Assembly (NCBI GenBank): GCA_018432235.1
Contig: JAHDLO010000041.1
Location: 1-41,622 of the forward strand
Length of the DNA: 41,622 nucleotides
Source: Clostridiaceae bacterium
GTDB lineage: Bacteria > Bacillota > Clostridia > Peptostreptococcales > Natronincolaceae
Direction of reading: 5' to 3'
Shown here: positions 1 to 8,394 of the stretch, piece by piece
Layout: each line of letters begins with the position of its first letter
Numbering within the stretch: the first letter of the stretch is position 1
Translations under genes and position numbers: made by a program
The notes under the pieces: model-generated
Database searches by the model: none
What the model was told of the DNA's origin: nothing
The model's input: only the letters and a program-made list of their open reading frames with translations

Positions 1-30
1 ATCTTCTCCTTTGATATATGCCATATTCAT
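1..30 (-). CDS. 5' end of a divergent gene, cut by the window edge
   Basis: Reading the minus strand from position 30 gives an open frame beginning MNMAYIKGED, preceded by AAGGTGG, a plausible ribosome-binding site for the ATG at 30 or the one at 24. The frame leaves the window after ten codons. An N-terminus of this kind (MxYIxGxDR) reminds me of IS1182-type transposases, but ten residues cannot establish a family. Confidence 0.3.
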   Translation of the reverse strand, partial: MNMAYIKGED

Positions 31-136
31 CAACCACCTTTTAAAATCTTTATGGTTATATATTCGACATTATATTGAGAAATCCTTTTTGCTATTTTCC
101 ATATTTTTTCTTTTTTTATTAATTACCACACAGTCT

Positions 137-150
137 GACGTCCCCTTGAC
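137..150 (-). repeat. Degraded REP-like repeat core
   Basis: GACGTCCCCTTGAC matches the distal half of the REP-like repeat found throughout this window, in reverse orientation. The other half (CAAACAAA) is missing, so this is a decayed or partial copy between the two divergent genes at the window start. Confidence 0.5.
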
Positions 151-165
151 TTCTTTTATGTGCCA

Positions 166-195
166 TTTACACGGCTTATGATGATACATTATAAT
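166..195 (+). promoter_or_regulatory. Sigma-A type promoter of the AraC-type gene
   Basis: TTTACA (166-171), an 18-nt spacer and a perfect TATAAT (190-195) lie just upstream of the GGAGG and ATG of the AraC-family gene. This is a direct motif match. The transcription start would be near position 202. Confidence 0.55.
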
Positions 196-218
196 AAGAG
201 GAAAGGAGGCGAGGGAGC

Positions 219-944
219 ATGACCTTGAAGTGCGAAATCAGAACATATACGGAAAAATCACATACCCACCATCATTCCTTTAATCAACTTATATTGCCTT
301 TGCAGGGTAAGCTTATGATTAAGACCGATAGGCATCAGCTGGAGCTGGACGAGAAGCATTTGTTCTTTGTTCCCTTCCAATGCGCCCATTCCTTTCGTGG
401 CTCCTATAAAAATGAATTTTTGGTGCTGGATATTCCTAATGAGATTGGACAGGTCTCCGGTGTGGGCGGTTTGAATTTTGAGGGGCTAGAGCTGCTAGAT
501 GAAAAATGGAAGTCTCTCAGATATTTATTTCTGGAGGAGCTGAAACGCCAAAACAGAAGTGCTTTACTTAATCTCGCCGGCTATGCTGTGAGTCTATTAG
601 GGGAAGAAAAAATGTCGGTCTCTATAGGATATATACATGATAATCTGGATAAAAGCCTGTCATTAGCACAATTAGCCTTAATGGAGAATTATAGTGAATC
701 CTATTATACAGAGTGGTTTCGTAAGTATACAGGCATGACGCCCAATATATATATTCAGAAGCTTAGAATGGAGAAGGCTAAGGTACTACTGGAAAATACC
801 GATATGAGCCTATTAAGGATAGCAGAGGAGCTAGGTTATCAGTAGCAATCCTCCTTTACCAGATTGTTTAGAAATCATATGCATATGTCGCCTAATCAAT
901 ATCGCAGAGCATTCCAAAAAAACGGCAAAAACAAAAGGGTTTAG
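219..944 (+). pseudogene. AraC-family regulator interrupted by an in-frame TAG
   Basis: The N-terminal part is a cupin-like sensor with a histidine-rich start (HTHHHSFNQLILPLQG). From about residue 130 it has the AraC-type double helix-turn-helix. The frame stops at TAG (843-845) right after AEELGYQ, but the same frame continues to a second TAG at 942-944 with QSSFTRLFRNHMHMSPNQYR, the normal end of the second helix-turn-helix. The 208-aa product would lack the second recognition helix and is probably inactive. Possible explanations are a recent nonsense mutation, a sequencing error, or amber readthrough. GGAGG at 205-209 supports the ATG at 219. The neighbour 85 nt downstream is an EamA transporter, which it may once have controlled. 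Confidence 0.8.
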
Positions 945-1028
945 GCTAAGAAAAACTTGCCTTAAGGGTTTATTATATAGTTATGATCAAGCAATCATAA
1001 TACAGCATAATCAAGAAGGAGAATAAAT

Positions 1029-1895
1029 ATGAAGGAATCAACAAAGGCAAGTGTATATGTTTTATTAGCCTGTCTTTTATGGGGGACCACAGGTACGGCT
1101 CAAGCCTTTGCGCCAAAAGAGGCAAGTCCCCTCGTAATCGGTGCCCTGAGAATGACTATAGGAGGAACGATATTATTTGCATCTGCCTTGCTAAGGGAGG
1201 GTAAGTTCAATTTAACCACTATAAGCAAGAGAGATGTCCTATTAGCGTCCATTTCTATTGCTATGTACCAGCCTTTGTTTTTTTCAGGGGTTTCCAGAAC
1301 AGGGGTTGCCCTTGGCACGGTGTTAGCCATCGGCAGTGCACCAATTTTTTCTGGTATTATCGAAACCATCAGGGGTCAAAGACCTACCCTTCAATGGACA
1401 ATTGCAACCAGTATATCCATCTTAGGATGCATTTTGCTTTTTAGTGGAGAGGGACAAATCACCCTTGATATATATGGGGGACTCCTCTCTCTGGGGGCAG
1501 GCTTATCCTATGCTCTATATGTGACTGCATCCCAAAAACTGCTTCAGCAGGCGCCTCGAGCTCATGTGAATGGCCTAGTATTTTTTATTAGTGCGTTGAT
1601 ATTAGCCCCAATATTGTTTTTTTATGATTTAACCTGGGTAGCATCTGCTTCAGGGCTGCTTTCTGTTTTACACCTGGGGGTCTTTACCCTTGCAGCTACC
1701 TATACCCTCTTTGCTTATGGACTGATTAATATTTCAGCCTCGAGGGCAGTTACTCTAACCTTAGCGGAGCCACTAACGGCAGCAGTTTTGGGGATGCTTG
1801 TATTACGGGAGAAATTAACCGCCATGGCATTAATGGGGATAGCTTTAATTTTTATAGGCCTGATGCTTAGCGTAAGAGGAAAGCAACAGGAATAA
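1029..1895 (+). CDS. EamA/DMT-family transporter
   Basis: This 288-aa protein has about ten hydrophobic segments arranged as two repeated EamA halves. The first starts at VYVLLACLLWGTTGTAQAFA, the second near residue 150 (YGGLLSLGAGLSYALYVTAS). The ending TLAEPLTAAVLGMLVLREK is very typical of drug/metabolite exporters of the inner membrane. Known relatives export amino acids, their analogues or other small metabolites, and the substrate cannot be read from sequence. AGAAGGAGAATAA precedes the ATG. It follows the broken AraC gene in the same direction, an arrangement common for exporters controlled by the adjacent regulator. Confidence 0.85.
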   Translation: MKESTKASVYVLLACLLWGTTGTAQAFAPKEASPLVIGALRMTIGGTILFASALLREGKFNLTTISKRDVLLASISIAMYQPLFFSGVSRTGVALGTVLAIGSAPIFSGIIETIRGQRPTLQWTIATSISILGCILLFSGEGQITLDIYGGLLSLGAGLSYALYVTASQKLLQQAPRAHVNGLVFFISALILAPILFFYDLTWVASASGLLSVLHLGVFTLAATYTLFAYGLINISASRAVTLTLAEPLTAAVLGMLVLREKLTAMALMGIALIFIGLMLSVRGKQQE

Positions 1896-2097
1896 AAGGA
1901 AATATCGCATTCATTAGCAGCTACAGCCTCCAACACGTGGTCTGGAGCTGCTTTCATTGTTCGGCAGCTGATTGATAATAGTGTACCTCAGTTATCAGCG
2001 AGTAAGTAAATTGGATGAAATGGGCAGACTATCGGTATATATTTAATTGTTAAGGCTAGGGAAAGCCATTAATTACAGCCAAGGAGTGATAGCTAGA

Positions 2098-2934
2098 ATG
2101 AAAGTAAAGCTGGGAGCCCATCAATCGGTATCAAGGGGCTACATCAATATGGGAAAAGACGCCCTTAACATCGGGGCTACGACTTTGCAGTTTTTCTCTA
2201 GGAATCCAAGGGGTGCAAAGGCAAAGCAGGTAACCACAGAGGAATTGGATAGCTTTAACCGATTTATCGAAGAAAATCAGCTATCCCCTATGGTTATCCA
2301 TGCACCCTACACCATGAATGCCTGCTCTACAGATCCACGAATAAGAGAGCTGGCGGCGGAAATGATGACAGAGGATTTAAAACGACTGCAGCTGCTTCCC
2401 GGGAACTATTATAATTTTCACCCCGGCAGTCATTTAAAGCAAGGGGCTGACACTGCAATAAAGCTGATTGCCGACTTAATCAATAAGGCCACGCTACCGG
2501 ATATGAAGACAAAGGTTTTGCTGGAAACAATGTCGGGAAAGGGAAGTGAAGTGGGTTCAAGCTTCCAGGAGCTTAGGGCAATTATAGACCGCACAAATGA
2601 ACCTGAGAACATAGGTGTTTGTATGGATACTTGTCATCTTTGGGATGCTGGCTATGATGTAGTGAATAATCTGGATGGAGTTCTAGCGGAATTTGACCGA
2701 ATGATTGGAATAGATCGTCTGTACGCATTTCATATCAATGACAGCATGAATCCCTGTGGCAGCAGAAAAGACAGACATGCCATGCTGGGGGAAGGATATA
2801 TAGGTAGAGAGGCAATTATTAGAATAATGACACATCCCAGCCTAAGGCATATTCCCTTTATTTTAGAGACGCCTACGGATCTAGGCGGTCATGCCGAGGA
2901 GATTCGTTTTCTAAGGGAAGCGACAAATAATTGA
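2098..2934 (+). CDS. nfo: Endonuclease IV (AP endonuclease)
   Basis: This 278-aa protein has all the blocks of the endonuclease IV TIM barrel: LGAHQSVSRGY at the N-terminus, VIHAPYTMNAC, NFHPGSH, LLETMSGKGSEVG, GVCMDTCHLWDAGYD, HINDSMNPCGSRKDRHAMLG and ILETP. These carry the His, Glu and Asp ligands of the three-zinc site. The enzyme cuts DNA 5' of abasic sites in base-excision repair and removes 3' blocking groups. An upstream in-frame start at 2047 exists, but the ATG at 2098 begins exactly at the family start and has AAGGAG upstream, so I chose it. It is convergent with the HD-domain gene and separated from it by a strong hairpin. Confidence 0.95.
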   Translation: MKVKLGAHQSVSRGYINMGKDALNIGATTLQFFSRNPRGAKAKQVTTEELDSFNRFIEENQLSPMVIHAPYTMNACSTDPRIRELAAEMMTEDLKRLQLLPGNYYNFHPGSHLKQGADTAIKLIADLINKATLPDMKTKVLLETMSGKGSEVGSSFQELRAIIDRTNEPENIGVCMDTCHLWDAGYDVVNNLDGVLAEFDRMIGIDRLYAFHINDSMNPCGSRKDRHAMLGEGYIGREAIIRIMTHPSLRHIPFILETPTDLGGHAEEIRFLREATNN

Positions 2935-3131
2935 GGAATTGCAATAAAGGAGAGGAGTATGTAAATACAAATTCAAAAGCTATGCTTAAGGCCCCGCCAG
3001 TAATTTTCGGGATTTATTTCAGCTTATAGTTGATGCAAGATACTAGGCAATGCGGAATAAACCGCTAACTTTGTATGAACTAAAATATATATGCACCCCT
3101 ACGAAAATATGCAATTTCTAATGCTAAAAGA

Positions 3132-3171
3132 TAAGGAAGGACCTTTAACAAATTTAAAGTGCCTTCCTTTT
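3132..3171. terminator. Bidirectional terminator between nfo and the HD gene
   Basis: AAGGAAGG-AC-CTTTAA pairs with TTAAAG-TG-CCTTCCTT around a short loop, with A-rich and T-rich flanks on both sides. It sits between two convergent genes and can serve both strands. Confidence 0.75.
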
Positions 3172-3185
3172 AGTTTGGACTTATT

Positions 3186-3746
3186 CTATTCCAATTCGCA
3201 GGTACGCATAGCCAAAATTGTTTCCTGAATTAAATAATCCAGCTCCCAGCCCAGCATTTCAGCACCTCGTTCGATAACCTCTCGAGAACATCCGGCGGCA
3301 AAGCTGAGGGTTTTATATTTCTTCTTCACGGATTTAAGCTCTAAGTCCATAACACTTTTAGAGGGTCGCATTATGGCAACTGCACCAATCAGGCCAGTGA
3401 GTTCATCTACTGCATAGAGTACCTTTTCCATCTGATGCTCTGGTTTTATATCAACGGTGATCCCATAGCCGTGACTGGCAACGGCATGGATTAGGGCTTC
3501 GTCTAGTCCCCGTTCCCGCATAATCTCTTGAACCTTTATACAGTGGGCCTCTGGGTACATGCCAAAGTCAAGGTCGTGTAAAAGTCCTACTATAGCCCAG
3601 AAATCTGCCTCAGCTTCATAGCCCAGCTTGTTGGCAAAATAACGCATCACACCCTCAACTGTCTGGGCATGCTTTAAATGAAATTCATCCTTGTTGTATT
3701 CCGTGAGCAGCGCCCACGCCTCTTCTCTTGTGATATTTGCTGACAT
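3186..3746 (-). CDS. HD-domain hydrolase-like protein
   Basis: This 186-aa protein has the HD phosphohydrolase pattern: H26 (LKHAQTVEGVMRYFA), H57-D58 (VGLLHDLDFGMYPE), H92 and D114 (YAVDELTGLI). These would bind the divalent metal pair. The family includes nucleotide and nucleic-acid phosphohydrolases, often poorly characterised when this small. No fused regulatory domain is present. The ATG at 3746 follows a GGAGGGATTG ribosome-binding site on the minus strand. It appears monocistronic; the REP-like array lies upstream of its start. Substrate unknown. Confidence 0.8.
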   Translation of the reverse strand: MSANITREEAWALLTEYNKDEFHLKHAQTVEGVMRYFANKLGYEAEADFWAIVGLLHDLDFGMYPEAHCIKVQEIMRERGLDEALIHAVASHGYGITVDIKPEHQMEKVLYAVDELTGLIGAVAIMRPSKSVMDLELKSVKKKYKTLSFAAGCSREVIERGAEMLGWELDYLIQETILAMRTCELE

Positions 3747-3872
3747 TACAATCCCTCCGTCTATATGTGTGATTTATAAATATACCAAATCTATGTATTA
3801 AAAAATATAATATCTGACTTTTCCGAAAATGTCAATGTCTCAAGAGAAGCCAAAGCAGTCAAGGGCCAAAAT

Positions 3873-3926
3873 AAGTCACGGGGACGTTTTAAGTCACGGG
3901 GACGTTTTAAGTCACGGGGACGTTTT
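3873..3926 (+). repeat. Three tandem copies of an 18-bp REP-like core
   Basis: AAGTCACGGGGACGTTTT occurs three times head to tail (3873-3890, 3891-3908, 3909-3926). It is followed by GTTTGTCACGAA, which is itself partly duplicated up to about 3951. This looks like local expansion of one REP-like repeat. It lies in the 319-nt gene-free stretch between the HD gene and the PGA hydrolase gene, which holds little else. Confidence 0.9.
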
Positions 3927-3964
3927 GTTTGTCACGAATGTTTGTCACGAATAAACACCAAGCA

Positions 3965-3990
3965 TGTCAAGGGGACGCTTTGTTTGACTC
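3965..3990 (+). repeat. REP-like repeat, single copy
   Basis: TGTCAAGGGGACGCTTTG followed by TTTGACTC, the CTTTG variant of the repeat. It directly follows the tandem array and lies about 75 nt before the PGA hydrolase start. Confidence 0.85.
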
Positions 3991-4065
3991 ATTTTCTGTC
4001 TAATGATAAAATAAAAGTAGTAAAATGCTAGGTTCTATCATAGGTTTAGTTACGGAGGAGCTGCT

Positions 4066-4740
4066 ATGAACAGTATAATTATTAGGATTGTGAAGATTTG
4101 TAGCCTTTCATTGATGATGCTGACAATGCTGTCAGGGTCTAATTCATATGCTGTCACAGATAAATTCAATAATTTTAAAGAATTAAGCCTGGGTAAAAGA
4201 TTTAATGAAGATTATAAAATATCCCATACCTATTCTGATTCCAATATAGCAGTGATTGCGATTCATGGTGGCAGGATAGAAAAAGGCACCACCGAATTAG
4301 CCCATGAATTGGCTTCTCGAGGCAATTTTAACTTTTATTCCTTTCAAGGAATCAAGCGGAAGGATAATTCGATGCTTCATATTACCTCCACCAATTTTGA
4401 TGAGCCTAAAGCTCTAGCTATGGTGGCAAAATCAGAGATAACCTTATCTTTGCACGGATGCAGGGGAAAGGATGAGTTTACATATGTTGACGGATTGGAT
4501 AGGGAACTGGCTGAAAAGATCAGACTTTCTCTTGAGGACAATGGATTCACCGTTTTGGATGCCCCTAAGCATCTGGCGGGGGCCAGTAAATCGAATATAG
4601 TTAATCGAAATGCAAGAAATAAAGGGGTGCAGCTGGAAATCTCGGAGGCCTTAAGGGTGCGTTTTCTGCAATTAAATGATGATGCCTTTAACAGGTATGT
4701 CAATGCCATATTAGAGGCATTAAGCGTTGCTAGTATGTAG
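4066..4740 (+). CDS. Secreted poly-gamma-glutamate hydrolase family protein
   Basis: This 224-aa protein has a signal peptide (hydrophobic residues about 8-28, SYA near the cleavage site) and a domain of the YmaC/PghP family (Pfam Gamma_PGA_hydro). The family motifs are intact: HGGRIEKGTTEL (H67, E72), HITSTNFDEP, LSLHGCRGKDE (H130) and GVQLEISEALR (E191). These match the zinc ligands and catalytic glutamate expected for this carboxypeptidase-like fold. It would cut PGA outside the cell, for release or recycling of the polymer made by the adjacent pgs genes. GGAGGAGCT precedes the ATG. Family assignment is by motif recognition; activity is inferred. Confidence 0.85.
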   Translation: MNSIIIRIVKICSLSLMMLTMLSGSNSYAVTDKFNNFKELSLGKRFNEDYKISHTYSDSNIAVIAIHGGRIEKGTTELAHELASRGNFNFYSFQGIKRKDNSMLHITSTNFDEPKALAMVAKSEITLSLHGCRGKDEFTYVDGLDRELAEKIRLSLEDNGFTVLDAPKHLAGASKSNIVNRNARNKGVQLEISEALRVRFLQLNDDAFNRYVNAILEALSVASM

Positions 4741-4765
4741 TTGGGGATTTAGTGTCGCAGGTTAG

Positions 4766-5045
4766 GCAATCCAATACACAGCAAAGTCATTTAAGAAAAA
4801 ACTAGAAGATGCAGGTTAAATCCAGAGTATGTCAAGGGTATCCCGTTGTATAGATAATGGACCAATAGAAGCTTTCTGGCGTATGTTGAAATCAGAAATG
4901 TATTATCGAAGAAAGTTTAATTTATACGATGAGTTGGAAGCTGCCATCTTCGATTATATGCAATCGTCGTTATCAAAGGAGACTGTGCTGTATGACAGCA
5001 ATGACATACCGACAGCATCTAATGAACCAAGCTGCAAAAAAATGA
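4766..5045 (+). pseudogene. C-terminal remnant of an IS3-family transposase
   Basis: In the frame of the ATG at 4829 one reads AIQYTAKSFKKKLEDAG, a stop at 4817-4819, then IQSMSRVSRCIDNGPIEAFW and LKSEMYYRRKFNLYDELEAAI. This is the end of the IS3/IS150 DDE domain with its final catalytic Glu. After FDYMQ the reading shifts by one frame into NRRYQRRLCCMTAMTYRQHL and ends at TGA 5043-5045, again typical of the family. So the fragment carries one nonsense mutation and one frameshift and has no N-terminal part. It lies between two PGA-hydrolase paralogues. Confidence 0.85.
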
Positions 5046-5074
5046 CGTCAACCAAAATTGGTGGTTGACGTCAT
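5042..5074. terminator. Hairpin at the end of the IS3 remnant
   Basis: ATGACGTCAACC (5042-5053) and GGTTGACGTCAT (5063-5074) are perfect 12-bp inverted repeats. There is no long T-run, so it may be an IS-associated structure rather than a strong intrinsic terminator. Confidence 0.5.
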
Positions 5075-5202
5075 ATGGATATTCTAATTTTGTCACTGTC
5101 TACTTGACAGGGAGCACTACAGCAACAGAAAGCCTGTCACCATTAAGGGGGATTCTATGGGACATTAATTCTTTTTATGGTTTATGGTATAGCCTTACAC
5201 AG

Positions 5203-6090
5203 TTATTTATCTGTTGATTCCTTAAGCTTTTCCAGCAATTCCTCCGGTGAATCAAAGTCATATCGTGAAACTTCTTTAATTATTTGATCTATGTCAGTAG
5301 CATTGGATTGGTTAAATAGCGTTTTAAAGAAGCTTTGAATTGTCATAGAAGACGAGTCTGAAGCTTCTGATTGAGGCTCTAAAAGATTCAGAACTAAAGG
5401 CCAGCTGCTGCTGATTGCCTTATCTATATTAGAGATATATGATTGGAGGTATGCTTCATCCTCCAAAAGTGCACTCCTCATGCCTCTAGTTACTGCTATT
5501 TGCACACCTCCTATTTTATAGCTATCAAACAACAGCTTGTTCTGGTTTACAATATTGCTGCTGAGGATACCGGCTATATTTTCTGGGATATAGGGTGAAT
5601 CTTGAACATTAAAGCCGGCAGCTTGTAAATGCAGCTTGATTAATCTGGACAACAGCTTATTCTGGCCGCCAATATAGGTTATTAATGAATTTTCGTCTCT
5701 GGTACCTATAAAGGAAACTGTAAATTTGGAGTTTCTAATCCTATTTAAGGCTGTAGGCTCATCGAATTGTGTGGAGGTTATGTGGAGATTTAGATTGTCG
5801 GTTGGTTTTATGCCTTCAAATAGATAGAGATTGAATTCCCCTCTGTCCGCCAGCGCTGTGGCTAAATCGGATGTGCCGCCTGAAATACCGCCGCCATGGA
5901 TGCTGAATATTGTTGTATCACTGTTTCTCTCCATGTTGGTGATTCTGTAATCAACATTCTCTGTTTCATTCTCACTGAGCTCTGCAAAATTACTGTAAAT
6001 CCCCAGCGAAAAAGAAGCATAGGCAATACCTCCTGCCAAAGCAAGGCAAATCAAGCAAGTGATTAAAACGACAAAAGCTCTTTTCTTCAT
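5203..6090 (-). CDS. PGA-hydrolase homologue lacking catalytic residues (probable pseudoenzyme)
   Basis: This 295-aa protein has an N-terminal membrane or signal segment (residues about 5-27) and the same fold signature as the protein at 4066: IHGGGISGGTSDL, HITSTQFDEP and FIGTRDENSLITYIGG. The first His is kept (H65), but the family Glu is S70, the second His is I128, and the Glu of GVQLE is A199 (GVQIAV). It also carries an extra C-terminal region of about 80 residues after the domain. It follows pgsB, pgsC and the PgsE-like gene in the same direction, 198 nt after the last. I infer a non-catalytic, PGA-binding or assembly role at the cell surface. A start with GGAGG upstream supports the ATG at 6090. 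Confidence 0.8.
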   Translation of the reverse strand: MKKRAFVVLITCLICLALAGGIAYASFSLGIYSNFAELSENETENVDYRITNMERNSDTTIFSIHGGGISGGTSDLATALADRGEFNLYLFEGIKPTDNLNLHITSTQFDEPTALNRIRNSKFTVSFIGTRDENSLITYIGGQNKLLSRLIKLHLQAAGFNVQDSPYIPENIAGILSSNIVNQNKLLFDSYKIGGVQIAVTRGMRSALLEDEAYLQSYISNIDKAISSSWPLVLNLLEPQSEASDSSSMTIQSFFKTLFNQSNATDIDQIIKEVSRYDFDSPEELLEKLKESTDK

Positions 6091-6288
6091 TTTTTTCCTC
6101 CTTTATTTTAAAATTTTTCCAATACATTAATTTTTCCCATCACCTCCTTCGTTAATAGGCTTAATCCCATAGCGCAAGCCAAGAAGAATATCAGACACTA
6201 TTTTGATTAGACGATAGCGTCACTATGGATACAGCTATGAATAATCGATACATTCAGTTTTAATTTGAACTTTTAGTTAAATATGATG

Positions 6289-6414
6289 TTAAATCAACCT
6301 TAATAAAACAACTGCCGTACAGAAGGAAAAAGCAGCAACCACCTGAAGGCTTGTATGCTTTTTATTTACTTTAACAAAGTACAAATACTTTTCCTTTAAT
6401 GTCAAAGCTTTCAT
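6289..6414 (-). CDS. pgsE: PgsE/CapE-like small membrane protein
   Basis: A 41-codon open frame sits 12 nt after pgsC and has the strongest ribosome-binding site of the operon (AGGAGGTG, 8 nt before the ATG at 6414). The product starts MKALTLKEKY and has one hydrophobic stretch near the C-terminus (LQVVAAFSFCTAVVLLRL). In Bacillus, the fourth gene of the PGA operon (pgsE/capE) encodes a membrane peptide of about 50 residues needed for full synthesis. The name rests on size, topology and position, because such small proteins share little sequence. Confidence 0.6.
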   Translation of the reverse strand: MKALTLKEKYLYFVKVNKKHTSLQVVAAFSFCTAVVLLRLI

Positions 6415-6426
6415 TTTCATCACCTC

Positions 6427-6876
6427 CTATCCGATAAATCCGATTGTTAATGTAGCAGCGTAGGTTAAGACCGTCAGTAGTCCTGTACTTGCAATGGTAG
6501 GAACAAATCCCTGCCTTTGAATGGTATTAGCGATCAAACCTGGAACTACTGCACCTATTGCCGCCAGGCCCATAAAGCCCATATATGCCTCTGGGACCGC
6601 AAAGGAAAGGAGATATTTAAGAAGAATTGCCATTGTTATCATGGCAGTAAATTTTCTCTTGCCATATAAAATCGTAACCTTTCCAATCCCATAGGTAACA
6701 ACCAAATAGGTGATTAGACTCAGCAAAAACACGAAAAGCAAGGTATGGGGTTGTCCCATAATTAATGATAGATATCCCGGCACCACCAGACCAGCTGGTA
6801 GAATGCCCGTTATTTCAGTAAATAATAGACTGAAGATAACACCAATGATTATGGTCGTATATATGTCTGTTGCCAT
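6427..6876 (-). CDS. pgsC: Poly-gamma-glutamate synthase membrane subunit PgsC
   Basis: The 149-aa length equals that of Bacillus PgsC/CapC. It has about five membrane segments, with characteristic LFTEITGILPAGLVVPGYLS near the N-terminus and GAVVPGLIANTIQRQGFVPT further on. PgsC pairs with the ligase PgsB in the cytoplasmic membrane to form the PGA polymerase. Its ATG (6874-6876) overlaps the pgsB stop by one base (TAATG), which points to translational coupling. Confidence 0.93.
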   Translation of the reverse strand: MATDIYTTIIIGVIFSLLFTEITGILPAGLVVPGYLSLIMGQPHTLLFVFLLSLITYLVVTYGIGKVTILYGKRKFTAMITMAILLKYLLSFAVPEAYMGFMGLAAIGAVVPGLIANTIQRQGFVPTIASTGLLTVLTYAATLTIGFIG

Positions 6877-8090
6877 TAGTTTAATACCTCCTCAAATGTA
6901 TTCTTATGAATCTTTAGATTTAGGAAAACAGATGCATCTTCAACAATCAAATCAACAAGCTCATCTCCGCCACCATGGATATTCCCTATGCCATATACAA
7001 CACGTTCAGAAAAATACATTTCTATTTTATGAAAGACATCCACAGGGGATAATCCTTCTAAATTCAGATATTGCTCCGGTTTTATTATATTTTTATTTAT
7101 GGCCTCTGTGATGGGCCTGGTGCTTTGTCCTATTACCGCCAATATATCTATTTTCATATTAGGCAGTACATCCTCTGCAAATTGTATTGTTCTGTCAACA
7201 CGATCAGGACGACAATTTACAATAATCAAATTTTTATCTGTGGGATAGCCGATGGCTTTAATATGATGCCATATAAATAAGGTGGAATTAGGATCATTTG
7301 CTGCAAAGCCGTTTACAAAATACCCTGATTTTTCCTCGCCGATCGTATATATCTTTAGAGCGCCGGGATCGGGAGCAGCCTTCAGCATACCCCTTAGGGC
7401 AGTATCCCTGTCAATGTTTAAAGCCTCTGCCACCGCCAAAGGAACAGATACATTTTCGGGAAAAATGACATAGCCGAAGCTATCCAGGTAGCCATCAGGG
7501 ATTTTAGAGTTATCCGCAATGATTGTTTTGCAATTGCGTTTTTCAGCTATTTTTGTGAAATACTCGGTATATTCATCCTCTGTAATGATTAAAAAACCGT
7601 CCTGTGGTATGGTGGCAGTGAAGGATTCGGCGATGAAGTCCAATGTCGGACCGCAGAGGTCCAAATGGTCCTCTCTTACATTCACGATAACACCAATGTT
7701 TGCCTTTACCAGCTTTTCTTGAAAGGTAATCTGATAATCGGGATTGACCGCCATACATTCTGTTACAAAGACTTCTGCCCCCAGTTTGGCTGCTTCCTTG
7801 ACCACAGATTTCTGCTCGAGGATGTTAGGGCCCAAGGGGCCACGTTCCAGGGGCTTCTCCTCATCCCTGTCCCAGTATATCACTCTTGCACTGGTTCCTG
7901 TGGTCTTGCCGACAACCTGACTTCCGGCTTCCTTTAAAACTGCGGTTATAAGCCTCGTGACGGTAGATTTACCTCTGGTACCATTGACATTGATACGGGT
8001 TTGAATTTTGGAAAGATTTTTACTGTGATTCACCTGCTCAGCTATTCCAAGAAACAGTACGCCAACAATCAAAAAAAATACTAAGAACAA
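6876..8090 (-). CDS. pgsB: Poly-gamma-glutamate synthase ligase PgsB
   Basis: This 404-aa protein has an N-terminal membrane anchor (residues 1-17) and an amide-ligase core of the Mur-ligase type: P-loop NGTRGKST (residues about 36-43), KTTGTSAR, LGPNILEQ, VTECMAVNPDYQ and VREDHLD. These are hallmark sequences of PgsB/CapB, which polymerises glutamate through its gamma-carboxyl with ATP. The start is a TTG at 8090, with GGAGGG seven nucleotides upstream and no better alternative. The operon order is pgsB-pgsC-pgsE-like-hydrolase homologue. The usual third gene pgsA/capA, whose product is thought to export or scaffold the polymer, is absent from the window. Confidence 0.93.
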   Translation of the reverse strand: MFLVFFLIVGVLFLGIAEQVNHSKNLSKIQTRINVNGTRGKSTVTRLITAVLKEAGSQVVGKTTGTSARVIYWDRDEEKPLERGPLGPNILEQKSVVKEAAKLGAEVFVTECMAVNPDYQITFQEKLVKANIGVIVNVREDHLDLCGPTLDFIAESFTATIPQDGFLIITEDEYTEYFTKIAEKRNCKTIIADNSKIPDGYLDSFGYVIFPENVSVPLAVAEALNIDRDTALRGMLKAAPDPGALKIYTIGEEKSGYFVNGFAANDPNSTLFIWHHIKAIGYPTDKNLIIVNCRPDRVDRTIQFAEDVLPNMKIDILAVIGQSTRPITEAINKNIIKPEQYLNLEGLSPVDVFHKIEMYFSERVVYGIGNIHGGGDELVDLIVEDASVFLNLKIHKNTFEEVLN

Positions 8091-8394
8091 ATTCGTCCCT
8101 CCCTACTTTGTCTTATGATGTATTTCAAAATCTTAAGGCATTTATAAGTCCAGGTGTTAATGAAATTAAAGCCATGGACCTTATAATTATTATAGAGTGA
8201 GAATGTTACCCGGAATTTTCAGATTCTTTAACATTTATTAGGAAATTGTTAAAAATTGTTACAAAATTCCATGTTCTAGTGGCTGCTTTTAATAGTAATA
8301 TATAGCAATACTTTTACAAGAACCCTGATTTTTCAAATGTTGGAGAGGGGTGTAAATATCTAAAAAATGGGGGATAAACTGAAAGGTTGCCCTT

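Noticed and set aside
1916..1952. AGCAGCT/AGCTGCT inverted repeat after the EamA gene as terminator
   Set aside because: Stem has only seven sure pairs with a large loop and no T-run of note; too weak to call.
3873..3990. Tandem repeats considered as a CRISPR array
   Set aside because: Units are contiguous, 18 bp long and without unique spacers; the unit is a piece of the dispersed REP-like repeat; no cas genes.
6710..7937. Several plus-strand frames opposite pgsC and pgsB
   Set aside because: They overlap strong, family-matching minus-strand genes and have no domains of their own.
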